Origin: Sphingopyxis flava
Lineage (GTDB): Bacteria > Pseudomonadota > Alphaproteobacteria > Sphingomonadales > Sphingomonadaceae
Reading direction: 5' to 3'
Length of the DNA stretch: 64,000 nt
Assembly (NCBI RefSeq): GCF_900168005.1
Contig: NZ_FUYP01000001.1
Location: forward strand, 1-64,000
Under the pieces are notes generated by a model. It searched no databases, was not told where the DNA came from, and saw only the letters and a program-made list of their open reading frames with translations. This document shows positions 35,583 through 44,875 of the stretch, piece after piece (position 1 is the first letter of the stretch; the number at the start of each line of letters is the position of its first letter). A program made the position numbers and the translations under genes.

Positions 35583-37163
35583 ATGGATTCCACCCGGCCA
35601 AAGCTCGTCATCAGAAACTCCGAAACCCGCGATGCCGCCGCGATCGCCCGCCTGTCAGCGAAGGTCTACGGCCGCGCGGAGGGCTATTCGGCAGCGCAGA
35701 TCCGCGGCCAGATCAACAATTTTCCCGAAGGCCAGTTTGTCGCAGAATATGAAGGCCAGATCGTCGGATTCTGCGCGACGCTGATCGTCCCCGAGGCGGC
35801 CGCGCTCGCGGATCATCGCTGGGCCGCGATCAGCGGAGGCGGCTTTGCCACCCCCCACGATCCCGATGGCGACATCCTTTATGGCATGGAGGTGTGCGTC
35901 GATCCTGAGTATCGGCGGCTGCGCATCGGCCAGCGCTTCTACCGCAAGAGGCAGGAATTGTGCCAGTCGCTGGAACTCCAGGGCATCGCTTTTGGCGGCC
36001 GTATGCCAGGCTATGCACGCCGCCGCCGCCAATTTCCCGAACCCGAAGCCTATCTCGCCGCGGTGCTCGACAAGCAGCTTCGCGACCCGGTGATCAATTT
36101 CCAGGTCAATCAGGGCTATCAGGTCAAGGGCATTCTCCACGACTATCTGCCGAGCGACCGCGAAAGCGGCGGTCATGCGGTACTGATGCTGTGGGAGAAC
36201 CCTCTCGCCCCGCCGCGCGAGAAGGCGAATGCGCGCCATCGCGGCTCGGCGCCCGACCGTCTCCCCGCTTCGGTGCGCGTTGCAACCGTGCAGTTTCAGA
36301 TGCGCGGAATCGACCGCATCGAACAGTTCGAGGAACAGGTCGAATATTTCGTTGACGTTGCTGCCGATTACGCCGCCGATTTCGTCGTCTTTCCTGAGCT
36401 CTACACGCTCGAGCTGCTATCGATCGACAAGAACAAGCTCCCGCCCGAAAAGGCCATATTGAAGATCGCCGACTATACCGACCGCTATCTTGCCTTCATG
36501 GAGAAGCTTGCGGTCGGCTATAATATCAACATCGTTGGCGGCTCGCACCCGACGCGCGTCGAGGGCGGCGACATCCGCAACATCGCCTATGTCTTCCTGC
36601 GCGACGGCTCGGTGCACCGCCAGGAGAAGCTGCACCCGACCCCTTCCGAACGCCGCTGGTGGAATATCAAGGGCGGTTATGGCGCCGATGCGATCAATAC
36701 CGACTGCGGGCCGATCGGGGTGATGATATGCTACGACAGCGAGTTTCCCGAACTTGCGCGTCACCTCGTCAACCAGGGCGCGATGATGCTGTTCGTCCCT
36801 TTCTGCACCGACGAACGGCGCGGCTATCTTCGCGTGCGATATTGCTGTCACGCGCGCGCCGTCGAGAACCAATGCTATGTCATCACCTCGGGCGTCGTCG
36901 GCAATTTGCCGAACGTTGAGAATATGGACATTCACTATGCCGAAAGCGCGATACTGACCCCTTCGGATTTCGCCTTTGCACGTGACGGCGTCGCCGCCGA
37001 CACTGCGGCGAACACCGAGACGATCGCGATTGCCGATTTGAGCCTCGCGGATCTCCTCACCAGCCGCCAGAGCGGCGCGGTTCAGAACCTGCGCGATCGG
37101 CGCTTCGATCTCTACCGCGTCGACTGGAAGGACCCGGCCGCCCCGGGGATCGGTTCAAGATGA
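35583..37163 (+). CDS. Fused GNAT acetyltransferase - nitrilase-family carbon-nitrogen hydrolase
   Basis: This 526-residue protein has two domains. A GNAT acetyltransferase spans about residues 8-205 (EVCVDPEYRRLRIGQRFYRKR carries the CoA loop). A nitrilase-superfamily domain spans about 230-510. The nitrilase triad is visible: Glu272 in VFPELYTLE, Lys349 in QEKLHPTP, and Cys383 in MICYDSEFPE. Such fusions are widespread in bacteria but their substrate is not established. It is divergent from the DGPF gene and 16 bp upstream of a VOC gene. Confidence 0.9.
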   Translation: MDSTRPKLVIRNSETRDAAAIARLSAKVYGRAEGYSAAQIRGQINNFPEGQFVAEYEGQIVGFCATLIVPEAAALADHRWAAISGGGFATPHDPDGDILYGMEVCVDPEYRRLRIGQRFYRKRQELCQSLELQGIAFGGRMPGYARRRRQFPEPEAYLAAVLDKQLRDPVINFQVNQGYQVKGILHDYLPSDRESGGHAVLMLWENPLAPPREKANARHRGSAPDRLPASVRVATVQFQMRGIDRIEQFEEQVEYFVDVAADYAADFVVFPELYTLELLSIDKNKLPPEKAILKIADYTDRYLAFMEKLAVGYNINIVGGSHPTRVEGGDIRNIAYVFLRDGSVHRQEKLHPTPSERRWWNIKGGYGADAINTDCGPIGVMICYDSEFPELARHLVNQGAMMLFVPFCTDERRGYLRVRYCCHARAVENQCYVITSGVVGNLPNVENMDIHYAESAILTPSDFAFARDGVAADTAANTETIAIADLSLADLLTSRQSGAVQNLRDRRFDLYRVDWKDPAAPGIGSR

Positions 37164-37179
37164 GGAGCTCAGTCTTTCC

Positions 37180-37599
37180 ATGACGATGCCGCCCTTCAAG
37201 CTGCGCGGACTTGATCATATTGTGCTGCGCGTGGCGGATCTTGAGCGGATGCGCCGCTTCTACAAGGAGATCCTCGGTTGCACCGAGGAACGCGAGCAGA
37301 CGGGCATCGGCCTCTATCAGCTTCGCGCGGGCGCTGCCCTCATTGACCTCATCCCTGTGACCGGCAAGCTCGGGGCCATGGGCGGGGCAGCGCCGGGCGC
37401 CGAGGGTCGCAATCTGGATCATTTTGCCCTTTCAGTTGAGGGCTTCGACGAAGCGGCGATCCGCGCGCACCTTGCGCGCCATGGCGTCGCGGTCGAGCAG
37501 GCGGGCTACCGTTATGGCGCCGAGGGGGAAGGCCCATCGATCTACATCCGCGATCCGGAAGACAATATCGTCGAACTGAAGCGGCCAGCTGGCGCGTGA
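37180..37599 (+). CDS. VOC-family (glyoxalase/dioxygenase-like) protein
   Basis: This 139-residue protein has the vicinal-oxygen-chelate fold: LDHIVLRVADLERMRRFYKEILG at about 10-32 and YIRDPEDNIVELKRP at the end. Metal ligands are likely His12, a His in NLDHFALSV, and Glu134. It could be a glyoxalase I-like or fosfomycin-resistance-like enzyme, but motifs do not settle which. It starts 16 bp after the GNAT-nitrilase gene and is probably co-transcribed with it. Confidence 0.8.
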   Translation: MTMPPFKLRGLDHIVLRVADLERMRRFYKEILGCTEEREQTGIGLYQLRAGAALIDLIPVTGKLGAMGGAAPGAEGRNLDHFALSVEGFDEAAIRAHLARHGVAVEQAGYRYGAEGEGPSIYIRDPEDNIVELKRPAGA

Positions 37600-37679
37600 A
37601 CCCGCGCCCATATCCCGCCCCTTGCCACACCTTCCGTTTACGTTAAGGTCATCCCTAAACTGCAACCGGAGAGTGATTC

Positions 37680-38651
37680 ATGGCCCTTCCCCCGATCTTC
37701 GATCGCCTGCGTCTCCCTGTCATCGGCTCGCCGCTCTTCATCGTCTCGGGGCCCGATCTCGTCATCGCCCAGTGCAAGGCCGGGATCGTCGGCAGCTTCC
37801 CCGCCCTCAATGCAAGGCCGCAATCGCTCCTCGACGAGTGGCTTCACCGCATTACCGAAGAACTCGCCGCGTGGGATCGCGACAATCCCGACCGGCTCTC
37901 GGCGCCCTTCGCGGTCAACCAGATCGTCCACCGGTCGAATGACCGGCTCGAGGCAGACATTGCAACCTGCGAGAAATGGAAGGTGCCGATCACCATCACC
38001 TCGCTCGGCGCCCGCGAGGAACTCAACCAGGCTGTGCACAATTGGGGGGGCATCACGCTGCACGACGTTATCGACGACCGTTTTGCGCGCAAGGCGGTCG
38101 AAAAGGGCGCCGACGGGCTGATCCCGGTCGCCGCCGGCGCGGGCGGCCACGCGGGCACCCAGTCTCCCTTTGCGCTGGTGCAGGAAATTCGCAGCTGGTT
38201 CGACGGCCCCGTGGCGCTCTCGGGCGCGATTGCGCACGGCCGCTCGATCCTGGCGGCGCAGGCGTGCGGCGCCGATCTCGCCTATATCGGCAGCGCTTTC
38301 ATCGCGACCGCGGAGGCCAATGCCGACGAGGGATATAAGGAGGGTATTGTCGCCGGCCGTGCGGGCGACATCGTCTATTCAAACCTCTTCACCGGTGTTC
38401 ACGGCAATTATCTTCGCCGGTCGATCCTTGCCGCCGGGATGGACCCGGACAATCTCCCCGAAGGCGACCTCAAGACGATGAATTTCGGCTCCGGCGGCAA
38501 CACCAAGGCCAAGGCGTGGAAGGATATCTGGGGATCAGGCCAGGGAATCGGGGCGATCTCGGGGGTCCGCCCCGCGGCCGAGTTCATCGCCGACCTCGCG
38601 GCGCAATATCGCGACGCCTATCGCGAGCTGCAGGACAAATATATCGGTTAG
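37680..38651 (+). CDS. Nitronate monooxygenase (FMN-dependent, 2-nitropropane dioxygenase family)
   Basis: NMO enzymes oxidise toxic propionate 3-nitronate and related nitronates using FMN. The TIM-barrel protein is 323 residues. The FMN motifs include PVIGSPLFIVSGPDLVIAQ at about 14-32, PVAAGAGGHAGT near 148-159 (catalytic-site His) and the phosphate-binding GSAFIATAEA near 205. The sequence resembles the larger, class II-like group. It stands 80 bp after the VOC gene and is convergent with kup. Confidence 0.87.
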   Translation: MALPPIFDRLRLPVIGSPLFIVSGPDLVIAQCKAGIVGSFPALNARPQSLLDEWLHRITEELAAWDRDNPDRLSAPFAVNQIVHRSNDRLEADIATCEKWKVPITITSLGAREELNQAVHNWGGITLHDVIDDRFARKAVEKGADGLIPVAAGAGGHAGTQSPFALVQEIRSWFDGPVALSGAIAHGRSILAAQACGADLAYIGSAFIATAEANADEGYKEGIVAGRAGDIVYSNLFTGVHGNYLRRSILAAGMDPDNLPEGDLKTMNFGSGGNTKAKAWKDIWGSGQGIGAISGVRPAAEFIADLAAQYRDAYRELQDKYIG

Positions 38652-38672
38652 GCGCGCCCTGACCTCGAGGCT

Positions 38673-40631
38673 TCAGATCGCGAGCTGGCTGCCCAGTTCA
38701 ACGACGCGATTGGTGGGCAGACGGAAATATTCCATCGCGCTTTGCGAGTTTCGCAGCATCCAGGCGAACAGCTTTTCGCGCCAGATCGGCATCCCGGGCG
38801 ATTTTGCCGCGATCAAGGTCTGGCGCGACAGGAAGAAGCTCGTCTCGAGCATCTTGAAAGCGCCGCCGCATCCCCCGACGCGGCTCAGCGCCGCGGGCAC
38901 GTCGACCGGCTGCATGAAGCCATATTTCAGGATCAGCCGATGAAAGCCCTGCCCGAGATCCTCAAGCGCGCAATGGTCGGCTTCGCGTACGAAGGGGACG
39001 TCCGCGATCTTGATCGTCAAAAGGATGATGCGCTCGTGCAGCACCTTGTTGTGCTTGAGATTATGAAGCAGCGCGTGGGGCACGCCGTCCGCGCTTGATG
39101 TCATGAACACGGCAGTCCCGGGGACCCGCGTCGCGCTGTTCGCGGCCGACTTGACGAATATCGGGATCGGCATCGCACCTTCGGCCATCTGCTGCTGCAT
39201 GAGCTTGCGCCCGCGCGACCAGGTCGTGAGCAGGGTGAAGATGGTCAGACCGATCGCAAGCGGAACCCAGCCCCCGTCGGGGACCTTAATCAGGTTTGCG
39301 CCAAAATAGGCGATATCTACGACGAAGAAGAGCGCGAGCAGCGGAACTGCCTTCCACGCCGGCCATTTCCAAAGGGCGAAGAGCACCACGCTCATCAGAC
39401 AGGTGTCGATGAACATCGCCCCCGTCACCGCAATGCCGTAAGCGGCTGCAAGATTGCTCGATGATCCGAAGAAGAGGACGAGCAGGATCACCATCACCAT
39501 CAGCCCCCAATTGACGAGCGGGATGTAGACCTGTCCCTGCGCCGAGGCGCTCGTGTGCTCGACGCGCAGCCGCGGCATAAAGCCCAGCTGGATCGCCTGC
39601 TGGGTGAGCGAGAAGGCACCCGAAATCACCGCTTGGCTCGCGATGATCGTCGCGAGCAGGGCAAGCAGCACCACCGGAATCCGCCAGCTATCGGGCATCA
39701 TCAGGAAAAATGGGTCCTGAATGATACCGAGCCGTGCGCCCATTTCGGCCTCGAGCACCATCGCGCCCTGCCCCATATAGTTGAACATGAGCGCGGGCAG
39801 CACGAAGCACAGCCACGACAGGCCGATCGGCGCGCGCCCGAAATGCCCCATATCGGTATAGAGCGCCTCGGCCCCCGTCACCGCGAGCACCACGGCGCCG
39901 AGCGCAATGAAGGCCGTAAAGCCGTCGAGATAGAAGAAGCGCAGCGCGTTGACCGGGTTGATCGTCGCCAAGATGATCGTCGGATGCTCGATAATATGCA
40001 TGAGGCCGAGCACCGCGAGCATCAAAAAGTAGCAGAGCATGATCGGCCCGAACAAAGCGCCCACCTTTGCCGTCCCGTGCGATTGAATCGCAAAGATGCC
40101 GATCAGGATCGCCAGCGCGATCGGTACGATATAGGGCTGGAATCCGCTGTTGACATAACTGAGTCCCTCGGTTGCCGACAGAACCGACATCGCGGGGGTG
40201 ATCATGCTGTCGCCGTAGAAAAGCGCGGTTGCAAACACCCCGAGCAGGACGATGGGCCAGGTCCAGCGCTTTCCCTCCGATTGCCGGCTAATGAGCGCGA
40301 GCAGCGCGAGGCTCCCGCCTTCGCCCTTATTGTCCGCCTTCATGATCGTCAGCACATATTTGAAGGTGACGACGAGCATCATCGACCAGAAAACGAGGCT
40401 GAGCACGCCATAAATGTGCACACGGTCGGCATCGATCGAATGGTGCCCGGCGAAGGTTTCGCGAAAGGCGTAAAGCGGGCTGGTGCCGATGTCGCCAAAC
40501 ACCACGCCAATCGCGCCGACCGCAAGCTTGAGCTTGCCATCTCCGTGATGGGCATGGCCGGCTTGGCCCGTGTCGGCGGCGGTTGCGGCGCTGTCCGCTC
40601 CTGCCACCGCCTGTTGCGACTCAGCAGTCAT
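38673..40631 (-). CDS. kup: Kup-type low-affinity potassium uptake protein
   Basis: Kup imports K+ with protons across the inner membrane. The protein is 652 residues with about twelve membrane segments between 28 and 460, and a cytoplasmic C-terminal domain. The family signature [20 protein letters not shown] is at about 36-55, followed by [17 protein letters not shown] near 108. The N terminus has a His/Ala-rich stretch before TM1. It is a single gene. Confidence 0.95.
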   Translation of the reverse strand: MTAESQQAVAGADSAATAADTGQAGHAHHGDGKLKLAVGAIGVVFGDIGTSPLYAFRETFAGHHSIDADRVHIYGVLSLVFWSMMLVVTFKYVLTIMKADNKGEGGSLALLALISRQSEGKRWTWPIVLLGVFATALFYGDSMITPAMSVLSATEGLSYVNSGFQPYIVPIALAILIGIFAIQSHGTAKVGALFGPIMLCYFLMLAVLGLMHIIEHPTIILATINPVNALRFFYLDGFTAFIALGAVVLAVTGAEALYTDMGHFGRAPIGLSWLCFVLPALMFNYMGQGAMVLEAEMGARLGIIQDPFFLMMPDSWRIPVVLLALLATIIASQAVISGAFSLTQQAIQLGFMPRLRVEHTSASAQGQVYIPLVNWGLMVMVILLVLFFGSSSNLAAAYGIAVTGAMFIDTCLMSVVLFALWKWPAWKAVPLLALFFVVDIAYFGANLIKVPDGGWVPLAIGLTIFTLLTTWSRGRKLMQQQMAEGAMPIPIFVKSAANSATRVPGTAVFMTSSADGVPHALLHNLKHNKVLHERIILLTIKIADVPFVREADHCALEDLGQGFHRLILKYGFMQPVDVPAALSRVGGCGGAFKMLETSFFLSRQTLIAAKSPGMPIWREKLFAWMLRNSQSAMEYFRLPTNRVVELGSQLAI

Positions 40632-40676
40632 GGCGCCGCGCTTTAGACGAGCCTGCGCAAATAGAATAGAGGCGGA

Positions 40677-41327
40677 TCACGGGCCTCGCGGCGCCTCGGA
40701 CGGGAGTTCGGGTCCCATCGCCTGGCGAAGCTGCGCGAGGCGCATTTCAAGGTCGCCGCGCCAGGGCGCGTCGTCGGGACTGCGAGCAAGCAACTCGCTC
40801 CACACCGCCTTCGCGCCATTAAGGTCACCGCTTTGTGCCATTGCAAGCCCGGCAAAAAATGGCGGCGCGGGATGCGCGGGGTCGCGCTTTGCCGCTTCAT
40901 CGAATGCGAGCGCGGCGGCGGGCGAGATCACGCCGCCGCCGTGCGCGACAAGCGCGTTTCCGAGCCCCACCCAGAGGTCGACATTGTCCGGGTAGCGCTC
41001 AAGTCCCTTTTCCAGTGTCTGCGCCGCGAGCGCGGTCTTGCCGGTACGCGCAAAGCCGTCGGACATCGCAAGCCACTGCGCGGCCGGACCGAAACGCCCG
41101 CTCATCCCCTGCCGGCGGTCGGCGATCGCCTCGCCAAAGCCCTCGGGCTCCTCGACCTTTGCCACAGGTTTTCCGGGCAGCGCCGGGCTGCCCTGCAGCG
41201 CATAACCTGCAAGGCCGAGCATCAGCGCGGCCCCGGCGAGCGGCCGTGCGGCGGCGGGAAGACGCCCGAGCCACATCATGCCGCCCGCAGCGAGGAGCGC
41301 GGCAAGCGAGATCCACAGCCAGATCAT
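40677..41327 (-). CDS. ccmI: Cytochrome c biogenesis protein CcmI (TPR)
   Basis: CcmI is the apocytochrome c chaperone of the System I maturation pathway. This 216-residue form has two N-terminal membrane segments (about 3-20 and 28-45) and TPR repeats at about 75-195 (LAAQTLEKGLERYPDNVDLWVGLGNALVAHGG). It is shorter than E. coli CcmH's C-terminal half. The start overlaps the ccmH stop (ATGA), confirming its place as the last gene of the ccm operon. Confidence 0.86.
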   Translation of the reverse strand: MIWLWISLAALLAAGGMMWLGRLPAAARPLAGAALMLGLAGYALQGSPALPGKPVAKVEEPEGFGEAIADRRQGMSGRFGPAAQWLAMSDGFARTGKTALAAQTLEKGLERYPDNVDLWVGLGNALVAHGGGVISPAAALAFDEAAKRDPAHPAPPFFAGLAMAQSGDLNGAKAVWSELLARSPDDAPWRGDLEMRLAQLRQAMGPELPSEAPRGP

Positions 41328-41749
41328 CGTTCATCCTCCCCGCCCGCGCGGCGGAAGCGTCCGAAGGCAAGCCACCCGCCGACCCCGAGAAACAAGAGCG
41401 GGCCGAGCCAGAGCAGCGCTGTCGCCCCGTCAAAAGGCGGGTCATAGCTCACCCAGTTGCCATAGCGGGCGACAAGCCATTTGCGGATCGTGTCGGGGCT
41501 TTCGCCCGCAGCGATCTTCGTGCGCACTTCGTGCCGCATGTCGCCAGCAAGCGGCGCATCGCTATCGGCGATCGACTGCCCTTGGCAGACGAGGCAGCGC
41601 AGCGTTTCCATCAACGCCTTGGCCTTGGCTTCCTTCGCCGGATCATTGAGCTGCTGGTAGGCGTAGGGCGCCGGCGGCAAACGGTCCTGCGCTTCGAGCG
41701 GGAGGGAGGTCAGCGTCATCATCGCCGCGATGAGGAGCCGCGCCTTCAT
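41324..41749 (-). CDS. ccmH: Cytochrome c biogenesis protein CcmH (apocytochrome reductase)
   Basis: CcmH (CycL type) reduces apocytochrome c CXXCH disulphides before heme attachment. It is 141 residues with a signal peptide ending PLEA near residue 20. The conserved LRCLVCQ motif places Cys52 and Cys55. A C-terminal membrane segment lies near 108-127. It overlaps both ccmG and ccmI by four bases. Confidence 0.95.
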   Translation of the reverse strand: MKARLLIAAMMTLTSLPLEAQDRLPPAPYAYQQLNDPAKEAKAKALMETLRCLVCQGQSIADSDAPLAGDMRHEVRTKIAAGESPDTIRKWLVARYGNWVSYDPPFDGATALLWLGPLLFLGVGGWLAFGRFRRAGGEDER

Positions 41750-42276
41750 TTCATCGCCTCCAGCTTCGCGATGATCCGCGGTACATCGCCAGCGAGAATG
41801 ACCCCCTGGATCTGCTCGCGAATAATGCCCTTACCGTCGATCAGGAACGTTTCAGGCACGCCCGATGATCCGAGGGCTATCTGGACGCTGCTCTGCTGGT
41901 CTGACCCGATGCGGTCGAAGGGATTGCCGAATTCGTTGAGAAAGGCCGCGACATCCTCGGGCCGGTCGCGGATCGCTATGCCGTCGATCGGAACCCCTGC
42001 CCGCTTGAGTGCTTCAAGCTGCGCCGCCTCCGCGCGGCACGGAATGCACCAGCTCGCGAACACATTGACAAGCCGCGGCCGCCCGTCGGCAAGTTGACTG
42101 CTCTTGAGCCCTTCGACACCCGCAGTCGCAGGCGGAAGGTCGAAAAGCGGCATCGGCTTGTTGATCCACTGCGACTGGATGAGCGTCTCAGCGGGGGTCA
42201 CCAGCCGATAGACAAAGGCGCCGAACAACAACGCCATGATCGCCAGCGGCACGAAAAGGATCCACCGATTCCTCAT
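41746..42276 (-). CDS. ccmG: Thiol:disulfide interchange protein CcmG/DsbE
   Basis: CcmG is a membrane-anchored periplasmic thioredoxin that supplies reducing power to CcmH and apocytochrome c. It is 176 residues, with an N-terminal anchor at about 5-23 and active-site Cys77-Ile-Pro-Cys80 in VFASWCIPCRAEA. The C-terminal GVPETFLIDGKG is characteristic. ATG 42276 overlaps the ccmF stop, so an upstream in-frame start is rejected. Confidence 0.94.
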   Translation of the reverse strand: MRNRWILFVPLAIMALLFGAFVYRLVTPAETLIQSQWINKPMPLFDLPPATAGVEGLKSSQLADGRPRLVNVFASWCIPCRAEAAQLEALKRAGVPIDGIAIRDRPEDVAAFLNEFGNPFDRIGSDQQSSVQIALGSSGVPETFLIDGKGIIREQIQGVILAGDVPRIIAKLEAMK

Positions 42277-44243
42277 GGCGCGAAACGCTCCTGCGCTTTT
42301 TTCGATCGATGCGTGCGCCACATGGCGAGCAATTGTGCGCGGCCGAGCATCGACAGCGCCGCACCGATCGCAATGAGCGCACCGCCGAGCCAAATCCACC
42401 ACACGAGCGGCTTCCACCACAGGCGGAGCTGGTAGCGCTCGGCCGTCCCGTCAGGCGAGGTCACCGGCTGCCCGAGCACGGCATAAAGCTGCCCGCCGGG
42501 CCGTGTCAGCAGCGCCGCCTCGTTGGTTTCGGTGGGCGGGCCGCCCATCAGGCCTGGAAAAGTGCGTGCCTCGGGGCGCAAGGTGAAGCTTGCCCCCGAT
42601 CCTGTGGTCGCAACAAGCCGCCCTTCGATCGCGGTGTAATTGGGACCGGCAATCGGCCGAACGCCCACGAAGGTCACGGCAAAATCATCGACCTTGACCG
42701 TCTCGCCCGGCGCTGCGGCAACGAGCCGCTCCTTGATGAAGGCGCTTTCCGCGGCCATTCCCGCGAGCGCCACCGCGACCCCAAAATGCGCGATCACCAT
42801 GCCCCAGGTCGGGAGCGGCGTGCGGCGGAGGTTGCGGCCCCAGAGCGGCGCGAGGCTCGCCACCGCGACCACGGCCGCCACGGTCATTCCAAGGAGCGGC
42901 AGGATACGCACCGATCCGCCAAAAAGAACAAGACCGAAGAGCACCAGCGCTCCCGCGAGCACCGCAGGCGGCAAGCGCGACCATAGGCGTTTGCCGTCGT
43001 CGCGGCGCCAGGCAAGCAATGGTCCTGCGACCATGACAAGACACAGGATGAGGGCGAGCGGTCCTGCAACCTTGTTGTAATAGGGAGGCCCCACCGAGAT
43101 TTTCTCGCCCATCGCTTCAGCGACGATCGGATAGAGCGTCCCTAAAAGAACGAGCGCGAGGATCGTCGTCAGCAGGAGGTTGTTGATCACGAGCGAGCCT
43201 TCGCGGCTCAAAAGAGCAAATTTCTTGCCCTCCGCGACCGTCCCGGCCCGCAGCGCGAACAGCGCGAGCGCCCCGCCGATATAAATTGCCATCAGGACGA
43301 GCAGAAAGGTGCCGCGCTCGGGATCTACCGCGAAACTATGCACGCTCGTCAAAAGCCCCGAGCGCACGATGAACGTGCCCACCATTGACATCGAAAAGCC
43401 GATCACGGCGAGCATCACCGTCCATGCCCGAAGCGCATTGCGCGTTGCTGTCACCGCGACCGAATGAAGGAGAGCCGCGCCCGCAAGCCAGGGCACGAGC
43501 GACACATTCTCGACCGGGTCCCAGAACCACCAGCCGCCCCAGCCGAGCTCATAATAGGCCCAGTAGCTGCCGGCCGTGATCCCGAGCGTCAGGAATATCC
43601 AGCTCCCCAGAACCCAGGGCCGCATGGCGCGCGCGAAGGCAGGTCCGATCTCGCGTGTAACCAGCGCACCCACCGCGAAGCTGAAGGCGACCGACAGGCC
43701 GACATAGCCGATGTAGAGTGTCGGCGGATGGAAGGCGAGGCCGGGGTCCTGAAGCAGGGGGTTGAGCCCCTGCCCGTCGGGCGGCGCGATCGGCAGGCGG
43801 TTGAAGGGATTGGAGGAGAAAAGGAGGAAGGCAAAGAAGCCGAGGCTGAGCGCTGCCTGCGCTGCGAGGGTTGCAACCAGCGTATCCTCGCGTAGCCGCC
43901 TCTCAAACAGCGCGACAAGCGCTCCCGACAGGCCAAGTATCGTCAGCCACAGGAGCATCGAGCCTTCGTGATTTCCCCAAGCGCCCGCGACCTTGAACAG
44001 CATGGGTTTCAGGCTGTGGCTGTTGCGCGCGACGAGCTCGACCGACATGTCGGAGCGGACGAACAGGGCGATAAGCAGGCCAAAGGCCGCCGCCGTCAAC
44101 ACGCCCTGCGCAACACTCGCAGGCCGCACGAGCGATGCGAGATCCTTCGGTCCACCGCGCAGGAACAATGCCCCCGCGACGAGCGAAAGGCAGGCGAGCG
44201 CTGCTGCCATCCACAAGAGCGCAAGGCCGAGTTCTGCGATCAC
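42273..44243 (-). CDS. ccmF: Heme lyase subunit CcmF
   Basis: CcmF, with CcmH and CcmI, attaches heme to apocytochrome c at the periplasmic face. It is 656 residues with about fifteen membrane segments. The WWD heme-binding domain is GWGGWWFWDPVENVSLVPWL near residues 228-247. The start is GTG 44243 with the family N terminus MIAELGLALLW. It overlaps ccmG at its 3' end and is 34 bp after ccmE. Confidence 0.96.
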   Translation of the reverse strand: MIAELGLALLWMAAALACLSLVAGALFLRGGPKDLASLVRPASVAQGVLTAAAFGLLIALFVRSDMSVELVARNSHSLKPMLFKVAGAWGNHEGSMLLWLTILGLSGALVALFERRLREDTLVATLAAQAALSLGFFAFLLFSSNPFNRLPIAPPDGQGLNPLLQDPGLAFHPPTLYIGYVGLSVAFSFAVGALVTREIGPAFARAMRPWVLGSWIFLTLGITAGSYWAYYELGWGGWWFWDPVENVSLVPWLAGAALLHSVAVTATRNALRAWTVMLAVIGFSMSMVGTFIVRSGLLTSVHSFAVDPERGTFLLVLMAIYIGGALALFALRAGTVAEGKKFALLSREGSLVINNLLLTTILALVLLGTLYPIVAEAMGEKISVGPPYYNKVAGPLALILCLVMVAGPLLAWRRDDGKRLWSRLPPAVLAGALVLFGLVLFGGSVRILPLLGMTVAAVVAVASLAPLWGRNLRRTPLPTWGMVIAHFGVAVALAGMAAESAFIKERLVAAAPGETVKVDDFAVTFVGVRPIAGPNYTAIEGRLVATTGSGASFTLRPEARTFPGLMGGPPTETNEAALLTRPGGQLYAVLGQPVTSPDGTAERYQLRLWWKPLVWWIWLGGALIAIGAALSMLGRAQLLAMWRTHRSKKAQERFAP

Positions 44244-44277
44244 CGTTCGGCTCGCAAACAGGCGAAGGGAGAGTGCC

Positions 44278-44715
44278 TCATTCCTCCGGCACCAGCTTCA
44301 TATTCTTGGGCATCTCGCCCATCTGCGGCGGCATGTAGCGCTCGTCATGCTTGGCGAGAATCCGGTCGGCGACGAAAACGCCGTCGGCGCGCATCCGTCC
44401 GTCGGCGACCATGCCCGAATTTTCGGCGAACAGGTCAGGGACAATGCCAGTGAACTCGACGGGAACCGACGCCTTGCCATCGGTTGCAACGAAGCGGATC
44501 GTGACGCCGTCAGCCTGGCGCGCGATGCTTCCCGCTGCAACCATGCCGCCGAGCCGCATCGCCTCGCCGGTCTCGGCCTTTCCTGCCGTCACCTCGGCCG
44601 GGGTTCGAAAATAGGCCGCCTCGTCGCGTAGCGCGCTCGCGCCGAGAATACCGGCGCCTGCGATGCCGGCGAGCGCAAGGAGCGCGAGGACAAGCCGCTG
44701 GTGCTTGGGCTTCAT
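44278..44715 (-). CDS. ccmE: Heme chaperone CcmE
   Basis: CcmE binds heme covalently in the periplasm and hands it to CcmF. It is 145 residues with one N-terminal membrane anchor at about 8-28 and an OB-fold domain. The heme-binding histidine is His123 in LAKHDERYMPP, with Tyr127 as axial ligand. Its ATG directly follows the ccmD stop codon. Confidence 0.96.
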   Translation of the reverse strand: MKPKHQRLVLALLALAGIAGAGILGASALRDEAAYFRTPAEVTAGKAETGEAMRLGGMVAAGSIARQADGVTIRFVATDGKASVPVEFTGIVPDLFAENSGMVADGRMRADGVFVADRILAKHDERYMPPQMGEMPKNMKLVPEE

Positions 44716-44871
44716 CTACTTACGATCCTTTCGCAGCGCATCGCTTCGTCGCTCGGCCTTGGTCATTGCGCGCCAGCTATGCCAGATAACCGCACCCGTC
44801 AGGAGCGCGGCAAGACCATATGCGGCCACAACATAGGCCCATTGGCCACCGCCGCTGATCACCCCCGTCAT
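44716..44871 (-). CDS. ccmD: Heme exporter protein CcmD
   Basis: CcmD is a 51-residue single-pass protein that stabilises the CcmABC-CcmE complex. The hydrophobic segment is at about 11-30 (WAYVVAAYGLAALLTGAVIW) and is followed by a basic, charged C terminus, as the family has. I chose ATG 44871 (MTGVISGG), since upstream residues are unlike CcmD. It lies between ccmC and ccmE. Confidence 0.88.
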   Translation of the reverse strand: MTGVISGGGQWAYVVAAYGLAALLTGAVIWHSWRAMTKAERRSDALRKDRK

Positions 44872-44875
44872 TGCC

